Source: Eubacterium sp.
GTDB lineage: Bacteria; Bacillota; Clostridia; Lachnospirales; Lachnospiraceae
Direction: 5' to 3'
Length of the DNA stretch: 26,572 bases
Assembly: GCA_024681495.1 (NCBI GenBank)
Contig: JAILAS010000164.1
Location: 1-26,572 of the forward strand
Part shown: in pieces, positions 14,118-19,542 of the stretch
Layout: every line of letters starts with the position of its first letter
Position numbering within the stretch: the stretch's first letter is position 1
Translations under genes and position numbers: made by a program
Notes under the pieces: model-generated
What the model saw: only the letters and a program-made list of their open reading frames with translations
What the model was told of the DNA's origin: nothing
Databases searched by the model: none

Positions 14118-14972
14118 TCACAAACGGAAGGCACTCAAATCGTCCTTAAGGCTGTCGTAATCGCTTATTCCGAGCTCGTAAAGCTCCTCCTCAATCGCCG
14201 GGTCCATCGTATACGTGCTCATGGCCGGCGGGTTCGAGGGGGCAAAGATAAACGCCCTCCCTCTCTTCTCCAGGGTATACGCATGCTCCTTGCAGGACTC
14301 GTACATGATATGTCTCCTGTTAAGGGCCTTTACCACTCCGGGGAAGTCATGACATCTGTGAGTATAGGTCATCCTGAACCTCTCGCGCTTCTTGACATAG
14401 CCCCTGGGCTTCGACATTATAACAACAAGCTTATCGCACCCCTTGTCCAGGGCGCGCTGCACGGGGATCGCATCGCTTACTCCGCCGTCGAAGCAGGCTT
14501 TGCCCCTCACATATCTGGGTTTACATAAAACAGGGAGTGCGCTCGAAGCCTTAATCATGTTGTAATTATCCTTCGTCATCTCCTCCTTAGACACGTAAAC
14601 GGCCTTTCCGGTCATGGCATCCGTTACGACTGCCTCGAACTCCGTGGGATTTTCCATTATCGCCTCGTAGTTGAGAGGGTCTCTGCCGTCGGAGTTCGAC
14701 AGCACGCCGTATATGTACTCCAGATTAAAGACTTCGCCGGTCTTTTTGTACGCGTCGATACCGAAATACTCCGGCGCCTTTAGGTGTTCGGTGTAGAACC
14801 TGCGGTTCCTGTCCCTCTGTCCCCCGAGAAACGATGCCAGATTCGCGCTTCCGGCGGACACTCCAATCGCATAGTCAAACGTCACGCCGTCATCGAGAAA
14901 ACGATCGAGCACTCCGGCGCTGTACGCGCACTTCATTCCGCCGCCCTCGACTACCAAACCAATTTTCGCCAT
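14118..14972 (-). CDS. Patatin-like phospholipase
   Basis: The protein has 284 residues counted from ATG 14972, chosen because GGGAGG lies seven bases before it; an upstream in-frame ATG at 14996 lacks this. The oxyanion motif GGGMK is at residues 10-14, the nucleophile Ser39 is in GVSAG, and the Asp162 of the dyad is in FDGGVSDAIP. This set defines the bacterial patatin (RssA/YlbK/YjjU-like) lipases, which hydrolyse acyl esters. No signal peptide or membrane segment is seen, so it is likely cytosolic or peripheral. The C-terminal part with PRGYVKKRERFRMTYTH fits the YjjU-like group. It appears monocistronic. A TATAAT at 15049-15054 may be its -10, but no good -35 is placed before it. Confidence 0.9.
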   Translation of the reverse strand: MAKIGLVVEGGGMKCAYSAGVLDRFLDDGVTFDYAIGVSAGSANLASFLGGQRDRNRRFYTEHLKAPEYFGIDAYKKTGEVFNLEYIYGVLSNSDGRDPLNYEAIMENPTEFEAVVTDAMTGKAVYVSKEEMTKDNYNMIKASSALPVLCKPRYVRGKACFDGGVSDAIPVQRALDKGCDKLVVIMSKPRGYVKKRERFRMTYTHRCHDFPGVVKALNRRHIMYESCKEHAYTLEKRGRAFIFAPSNPPAMSTYTMDPAIEEELYELGISDYDSLKDDLSAFRL

Positions 14973-15086
14973 TGATAAACCTCCCGTACAAAGCAAAAAT
15001 AAGACGGTCCGCCAAAGCCCGCCTCACAAGTCAACTCAATAATTATTAATTATAGTCAGTTATAAACCTACCCGCCGGATTGAAAT

Positions 15087-15217
15087 TACCGGCTGTAAGC
15101 CAATACGCCCACAATAACCCTGCCTGTAATAAGCCGGTATGTTGATTGTGTCAAGACTGAGTATAGTTTGTCATAACCCCCACCTACGCTAACGCTTAGA
15201 GGAGGGGGATTTCTCCG
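15087..15217 (+). mobile_element. Possible IS200/IS605-type right end with omega-RNA-like scaffold (relic)
   Basis: The 298-base gap 14973-15270 has no gene. Within it are an 8-bp inverted repeat TACCGGCT/AGCCGGTA (15087-15094 and 15132-15139), then the string CTGAGTATAGTTTGTCATAA (15157-15176), and an imperfect hairpin 15177-15208 closed by CCCCC/GGGGG and followed by ATTTCTCC. This order (paired GCCGGT elements, a CTGAGTATA..TTGTCAT linker, then a terminal CCCCCACC hairpin and GGGGATTTCT) resembles what I recall of tnpB right ends and omega-RNA scaffolds in Firmicutes. No tnpA or tnpB coding sequence or fragment is visible on either strand, so it would be a relic or a small non-autonomous element. 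The identification is by recollection of pattern, not by search. Confidence 0.45.
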
Positions 15218-15225
15218 ACTGAGTT

Positions 15226-15253
15226 AAAAAAGCCCGAGCCTGATGGCTCGGGC
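15226..15253 (-). terminator. Rho-independent terminator of the NlpC/P60 gene
   Basis: A perfect 9-bp stem GCCCGAGCC/GGCTCGGGC (15232-15240 and 15245-15253) with a 4-base loop is followed, on the minus strand, by six T. It lies 17 bases after the stop of the gene at 15271-16770. Confidence 0.92.
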
Positions 15254-15270
15254 AATGTATCTCGATAGTG

Positions 15271-16770
15271 TTAGTTAAAGATACGGCGAATGGTGATGAT
15301 GCTCTTGTATGTGTAGCTGCTGTAGCAGATACCATAGCTCTCACCAAGTGCACTGATGATGCTGCCGCCGCCAACGTAGATACCTACGTGGTGGTTATAG
15401 CAAACGATATCTCCGGGCTGAATGTCGGACTTGCTAACCGAAGTTCCTACGCTTCTCATGGATGAGGAGCTGTGGGGAAGGCTAACGCCGAATGCCGCAT
15501 ATACGGACATTACGAAGCCGGAGCAATCGCATCCGTTGGTAAGGCTGGTGCCGCCCCACTGATAGGGGTTGCCAACGAACTGTGCTGCGTATGCTGCAAC
15601 TGCAGAACCGCTCTTTCCTGATGCGGCAGAATAGGTCTTACCGCTGGAGGAAGAACTGGAGCTGCTGGACGAGGAGCTGCTCGACGAGGAGCTACTGGAT
15701 GAAGAGCTGCTGGATGAAGAGCTGCTGGATGAGCTGGCTGCTGCAGCTGCCTCAGCCTCTGCGGCAGCGGCTGCCTCTTCCTCAGCAATCCTCTGCTCAA
15801 CCTCTTCAACGGTCTCGCCGGTCTCATAGTCATAGGAAAGGCTTACATAGTCGCCGGAAACAAAGCCGGTTCCCTCGGAAGTCTTAACCTTAACCCATCC
15901 GTTCTTCTTAACGCGCTTAACTGTAAGCTCATCGCCCTCTGCTACGAGGGTAACAACGTCTGCATCCTCACTGGCAGATGAACGAACACGAAGGGTCTCA
16001 GTGTTTACGGTAGCAATCTGCGTACCGGCATCATTAATAGCCTCTTCGTCTCCAACGGAAACGTAGTCTGCGCTTACCCAGCCCTCTACGTTACCGGACT
16101 TAATCTTATACCATCCGTCCTTCTGATCAACAACCGTGAATACGGAATCCGAATAAAGATAACCAACAATCTTACTGTCTGTGCTGGCCTTCTTACGAAC
16201 GTTCATAGTGTCGCTGACAGTGGCAACTCCCATCTTGGAGTAGTCTGTACCGGACTCTTCGGTCTCCTCAGCCTCTTCAGTCTCCTCAGCTGCATCAGCC
16301 TCTTCGGCCTCCTCAGCCTCAGCTGCTGCCTCGGCCTCCTCGGATACCTCTGCTACTGCTGCTGCAATCTGTGCTGCAACGCCGCCTGTAGCCGTCTCCG
16401 TCTCAACCCCTTCGGCTGTCTCTCCAACTGCATCTGCAGCCTCTGTAACCGCCGATGCCGCTGCTACTGCTGCATCTGTGGAAGGAGCTGTCTCCTGAAC
16501 ATCTGAACCTGTGGCATCTGCTGACTCAGCCTGTGTGGAAGCGGCATCCTCTGTAGCTGATGCTACCGCTCCGGCAATCGTCTGTGAAGCACCGGCTGTA
16601 GTCTGAGATGTAGAAGCGTTTGAAACAGCTTCTGCAAGAATTCCGGTAACACCGGTGGCTGCTACGGTAGTATCAGCTGCGCTAACAGGTGCGACCTGTC
16701 CTGCCATGCTGAACGTAAGTGCTGCCGCCATGATGCAAGCCGCTGCTCTCGTCGCTACTCTTCTGTGCAT
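15271..16770 (-). CDS. Secreted NlpC/P60 peptidoglycan hydrolase with two SH3b domains
   Basis: The protein has 499 residues. A signal peptide (about 1-31, basic start, hydrophobic core, cleavage near VSA-AD) is followed by an Ala/Thr/Ser/Glu-rich low-complexity region (32-175) and two bacterial SH3 domains (about 183-238 and 253-311; MNVRKKAS and LRVRSSAS). Then come an Ala/Glu stretch, a run of 31 serines (346-376) and the NlpC/P60 domain (about 388-499). The catalytic Cys416 is in CDCSGF and His461 in NHHVGIYVG. Such enzymes cut peptide stems of peptidoglycan. The gene is monocistronic with a strong promoter and terminator. Its start has a GGAGGA site. The serine linker would hold the catalytic domain away from the wall-binding SH3 domains. 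Confidence 0.93.
   Translation of the reverse strand: MHRRVATRAAACIMAAALTFSMAGQVAPVSAADTTVAATGVTGILAEAVSNASTSQTTAGASQTIAGAVASATEDAASTQAESADATGSDVQETAPSTDAAVAAASAVTEAADAVGETAEGVETETATGGVAAQIAAAVAEVSEEAEAAAEAEEAEEADAAEETEEAEETEESGTDYSKMGVATVSDTMNVRKKASTDSKIVGYLYSDSVFTVVDQKDGWYKIKSGNVEGWVSADYVSVGDEEAINDAGTQIATVNTETLRVRSSASEDADVVTLVAEGDELTVKRVKKNGWVKVKTSEGTGFVSGDYVSLSYDYETGETVEEVEQRIAEEEAAAAAEAEAAAAASSSSSSSSSSSSSSSSSSSSSSSSSSSSSSSGKTYSAASGKSGSAVAAYAAQFVGNPYQWGGTSLTNGCDCSGFVMSVYAAFGVSLPHSSSSMRSVGTSVSKSDIQPGDIVCYNHHVGIYVGGGSIISALGESYGICYSSYTYKSIITIRRIFN
15643..15735 (-). repeat. Serine-codon repeat (31 Ser) inside the NlpC/P60 gene
   Basis: Thirty-one consecutive serine codons use both TCN and AGY families, so selection for serine is likely. 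Near its 5' end the tract contains three near-identical 15-base units (15691-15705, 15706-15720, 15721-15735). Units are multiples of three, so gain or loss would alter linker length without breaking the frame. Confidence 0.8.
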
Positions 16771-16791
16771 GATTTCCTCCTAAATTCAATC

Positions 16792-16814
16792 TGTTATCCC
16801 CCCAAGAGATAACA
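16792..16814 (-). other. Inverted repeat in the leader of the NlpC/P60 gene
   Basis: TGTTATC and GATAACA form a 7-bp stem around a 9-base loop, about 20 bases upstream of the ATG at 16770 and just before the GGAGGA ribosome site. It could be a short 5' stabilising hairpin or an operator. No longer riboswitch-like structure fits in the leader of roughly 85 bases. Confidence 0.4.
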
Positions 16815-16860
16815 TCAATTATTTCACAATTATTACGTGAATGTTACAATTCCAAAGAGA

Positions 16861-16889
16861 ATATTATCATACAAGATACAGTATGTCAA
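16861..16889 (-). promoter_or_regulatory. Strong sigma-A promoter of the NlpC/P60 gene
   Basis: On the minus strand a consensus -35 TTGACA (16884-16889), a 17-base spacer and the -10 TAATAT (16861-16866) are seen. The start would be near 16854. The flanking DNA (16890-17014) is AT-rich and holds no other feature I can support. Confidence 0.85.
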
Positions 16890-17014
16890 CCGAATGCCCC
16901 AATTTAAAATGTGAATTAACTATGGAATATTTAGTATGCAGAACGCATGATTTATCAAAAATGAGTTAAAGATTCTTAAATATTTTTTACAGTCCCGAAT
17001 CATTTTTATTAATT

Positions 17015-17662
17015 TCAGTCAAATGGTCCGGGACCGTTGAAAGATTCTCTGCAAAGCTGAAGGAACGCGTTTATAACGCGCGCCGTTGCTCCCCAGATCG
17101 TGTCTCTGCCGTTTTCGAAAAAGAGCATCTCGAAGGGGCGCTTGCGAAATTTATAATTTCGCCCGCCGTAAATCAGCTCGTAAGGGAAGTCCTCCTTCGG
17201 ATGATTCTCCATCCACGTGATGTGACGCGAGGGTTCGTTTTCGAAAAACCACTTTACGGGCATGGTAAACACGCTGTCCACCTCATCCCTCGAAAAGGTC
17301 CCCCGATAATCCCGAAGCACACCCAGGAAGGGCCAGATTATCCTCTCGCCCGGGCCGAACACACCGTCCATCGGAGCTATTATATCTATAGAAGAAGACG
17401 TGATAAGGAGCTCCTCACAGGCCTCCCTTATTGCGGCCTCCCTGTGACTCTCCCCGTCCTCCACGCCTCCGCCGGGCAAACATATGTCTCCCGGCTGCAC
17501 GTCCAGCGTGAGAGCCCTTCGCTCGAAAAGTATCTCCCATCCGTTTTCCGTTTTAATAAGAGGAATCAGGACGGCAGACGCCTTTTCCTTCGCGGGAGGG
17601 CGGGGCGTGCGGTCGCCCCATTTATCCTTGAGCAGGCCGGCAATATCGTTGCACTCTCCCAT
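17015..17662 (-). CDS. Nudix hydrolase, CoA-pyrophosphatase-like
   Basis: The protein has 215 residues. The Nudix box is at 65-87 (GGVEDGESHREAAIREACEE then LLI): Gx5Ex7REUxEE is complete, but the Gly that normally follows EEx is Leu86. Upstream, LFERRALTLDVQPGDICLPGG resembles the extra motif of CoA pyrophosphatases (LLTxRSxxxRxxxGxxxFPGG), so the substrate may be CoA or a related nucleoside diphosphate derivative; that is inference. The metal-binding REx2EE residues are present, so catalysis is expected. It starts 3 nt after the lipoprotein gene stop, forming a two-gene unit. No signal peptide is seen, so it should be cytosolic. Confidence 0.85.
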   Translation of the reverse strand: MGECNDIAGLLKDKWGDRTPRPPAKEKASAVLIPLIKTENGWEILFERRALTLDVQPGDICLPGGGVEDGESHREAAIREACEELLITSSSIDIIAPMDGVFGPGERIIWPFLGVLRDYRGTFSRDEVDSVFTMPVKWFFENEPSRHITWMENHPKEDFPYELIYGGRNYKFRKRPFEMLFFENGRDTIWGATARVINAFLQLCRESFNGPGPFD

Positions 17663-17665
17663 TTA

Positions 17666-18283
17666 TCAGTCTCCTATCGCCATGGCGTTCATCACATAGT
17701 TAATAGCTTCGCCGTCTCCTGAGAGCCAGGAAGTATCGCTCGTATCTACGCCCGCATCCTCAAGCATCAGATTCACCTCGTCCGAATCGCTCGTGGTCAG
17801 GGATATCCACGTCGAATAGACCATCTCCATCTGCTCCTGGAACTCGGCCTTTTCATCGTCAGAAAGGGAATCCGTGAACCCGGAAACCTCTGCGATAATC
17901 TCTTCCTCGTCGTTGTCAGTCTGAGCGGCCCATACCATGAGATCCTTAGTGGGCTCTACAGCCTTAAGCGATGCCCCGGCGGTTCCGACCCATACATCGG
18001 ACTTTATTTCCCTGAGCACCTCGTCCAGGCCGGAGTCCTCAGCCTGATCCGTCTCATTCTCCTCTATATCTTCAGGCGCATCGGCAGTCTCCGAGGGAGG
18101 CGCCGGAACGTCGGCGCTCTCGTCAGGAAGACCGATATCGAGGGAATCTGCGCTCTCGGACGGAGCGGCACTCTCTGCGCCGGAACTCTCCGAGCTCGAA
18201 CTGCCGCAGGCCGCCAGCATCATTCCGGAAGCAGCGCCAACCACCATTACACTCATAAGTGTCATCAAAAATCTTTTCTTCAT
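17666..18283 (-). CDS. Acidic lipoprotein of unknown function
   Basis: The 205-residue protein has a lipoprotein signal peptide: MKKRF, a hydrophobic stretch, and a lipobox LAAC with the modified Cys at residue 26. The mature part starts with a Ser/Glu/Ala/Pro/Asp-rich, strongly acidic, probably disordered segment (about 27-90). A helical domain follows (about 90-205; VLREIKSDVWVGTAGASLKAVEP...FTDSLSDDEKAEFQEQMEMVYSTWISL). It should be tethered to the outer face of the membrane. I do not recognise a family. The ribosome site TTAGGAGG is strong. The Nudix gene follows by 3 nt, with no obvious functional link. Confidence 0.82.
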   Translation of the reverse strand: MKKRFLMTLMSVMVVGAASGMMLAACGSSSSESSGAESAAPSESADSLDIGLPDESADVPAPPSETADAPEDIEENETDQAEDSGLDEVLREIKSDVWVGTAGASLKAVEPTKDLMVWAAQTDNDEEEIIAEVSGFTDSLSDDEKAEFQEQMEMVYSTWISLTTSDSDEVNLMLEDAGVDTSDTSWLSGDGEAINYVMNAMAIGD

Positions 18284-18299
18284 AACTGTTTCCTCCTAA

Positions 18300-18328
18300 T
18301 ATATAGTAAGCCCGATAAATTTTACCAA
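18300..18328 (-). promoter_or_regulatory. Possible promoter of the lipoprotein-Nudix unit
   Basis: On the minus strand TTGGTA (18323-18328), 17 bases and TATATA (18300-18305) lie across the DUF4422 gene stop. The predicted start is very near the ribosome site, giving a short leader. The match is moderate, and read-through from the DUF4422 gene is equally possible. Confidence 0.4.
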
Positions 18329-19410
18329 CTTTTGTCCCTCGTTGCAAGGAGCCCCTCCTCGACCCTGCCGGCCACAAACAGCGCCTCCTCGCTCAAAAGC
18401 TCCCGGTCCTCTCCGCCCGGTTCTTCTCCGTGCAAATACCCCGAGTTCAGCTTTCGCACAAAGGCAATGCATCGCTCGAAGGAACGCGCCTTTTCGATCA
18501 TCGTAGTCCTGCCGGCCGCCGCCTCGAAGTCGCTGATTGATACCGCCTCCATGGCCATGCGCAATGTGCCGTTTATATCGGAAGCCTCCATCATGAGATC
18601 CGGCCTGACCTTAAGGGCGTCCAATATGCACCGCCGCGCTCCCCTGTAGTCCCCGTCCGAAAACAGGCGACTGAGCTCCTCCTTGAGTTCCGCGGTCTCC
18701 GCCTTCTCCCCGATAATGGCGATACGGCTCTCGTACGCCCTCAGCCCGTTGGTACGGACGTACACAAGCAGCAAAAACTCGGCCAAAAATCCGTAGAGCC
18801 TGGCGGAATACCCGTCGTACCCCGTGGTATCTGTCCTTCTTTCCACCTCGAAGAGTATGTCGAACAGGAATCTGCAATATCTGTCAAAAAGCTCGAACGG
18901 ACAGATCATTATATTTCCGAAATAGGTGTTTTTCCCGTGTATCAGCTCCTCGAACACGGGCAGGTACTCCGGCGCGCGTTCGGCAATCACATCCCGCGTG
19001 GTCATAAGATCCTTTATGTGATGGTCCACGGAAAAGCCCGTGTAGTAATCGGATCTGATGGTCAAAAGGCTCGACGTCACCAGGTCATACTCTCCCAAAA
19101 TCCGTTCTACATCTTCGGCCGTAAGCAGCCGCTCGCCCGAGGAAGAACGGGAATCCTCCATGACGGGATATCTCCTGTAGTGGCATATCCCGACGCAGTC
19201 TGCATCCTTTACGTTCTTCCATATCCAGTATATCCCAGTCAGTTCGCAGAACGACGGGTTTTTTGACGAAATATTATCTCCCGTCGCATCGGAAAGGTAT
19301 CCGAAGCTCTCCCCGTCCCTCAATGCGCACCCGACGGCCAGCGGAACGTACAGCGGATTGGCCGGTCCCTCGAAGGGCTTATGTGTTATGGTGTATATCA
19401 CCGACTTCAT
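18322..19410 (-). CDS. DUF4422 family glycosyltransferase-like protein
   Basis: The protein has 362 residues. The N-terminal 230 residues match DUF4422: YTITHKPF, PLAVGCALRDGESFGYLSDATGDNISSKNPSFCELTGIYWIWKN with its following GICHYRRYP, DLVTSSLL, and later TYFGNIMICPFELFDRYCRFLFDILFEVE. Such proteins occur in capsule and exopolysaccharide loci and are thought to be glycosyltransferases; the donor is unknown. The C-terminal 130 residues are helical and lack recognised motifs; they may be a family-specific extension. It is transcribed away from two glycerophosphotransferase paralogues, so a shared role in a surface polymer is plausible. A TATAAT at 19452-19457 may serve as its -10, without a well-placed -35. 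The ribosome site is AGAGAAG. Confidence 0.87.
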   Translation of the reverse strand: MKSVIYTITHKPFEGPANPLYVPLAVGCALRDGESFGYLSDATGDNISSKNPSFCELTGIYWIWKNVKDADCVGICHYRRYPVMEDSRSSSGERLLTAEDVERILGEYDLVTSSLLTIRSDYYTGFSVDHHIKDLMTTRDVIAERAPEYLPVFEELIHGKNTYFGNIMICPFELFDRYCRFLFDILFEVERRTDTTGYDGYSARLYGFLAEFLLLVYVRTNGLRAYESRIAIIGEKAETAELKEELSRLFSDGDYRGARRCILDALKVRPDLMMEASDINGTLRMAMEAVSISDFEAAAGRTTMIEKARSFERCIAFVRKLNSGYLHGEEPGGEDRELLSEEALFVAGRVEEGLLATRDKSW

Positions 19411-19506
19411 AGCATTGATACTTCTCTTTCAATCCTGTTGTTTATAAGTGCATTATAACCTTACTCCCGGCCCCCGATTGACGTCAAGTCTTCACAGCTT
19501 GTTCAC

Positions 19507-19536
19507 TTGACATTTACAGCAGTAAATGTATATCAT
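19507..19536 (+). promoter_or_regulatory. Promoter with an operator-like palindrome, upstream of the first glycerophosphotransferase
   Basis: The -35 TTGACA (19507-19512) is perfect. TATCAT (19531-19536; 18-base spacer) or the overlapping TATATC (16 bases) serves as -10. Between them an 8-bp perfect inverted repeat, ACATTTAC and GTAAATGT (19510-19529, 4-base centre), covers the spacer, the classic position for repressor binding. The predicted start is at or within a few bases of the ATG at 19543. Confidence 0.6.
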
Positions 19537-19542
19537 GAATAA

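Noticed and set aside
15049..15054. TATAAT as the promoter of the patatin-like gene
   Set aside because: The hexamer is perfect, but the DNA 16-19 bases upstream is GC-rich with no -35 and there is no TGn, so it is not listed as a promoter.
15510..15887. Open frames in both strands across the serine/alanine repeat region
   Set aside because: They are low-complexity shadows of the NlpC/P60 linker, made of repetitive Leu/Met/Pro/Arg codons.
16976..17040. Possible terminator after the Nudix gene (CGGTCCCG with CGGGACTG)
   Set aside because: The loop is about 31 bases and the minus-strand tail is A-rich, not T-rich, so it is not a convincing terminator.
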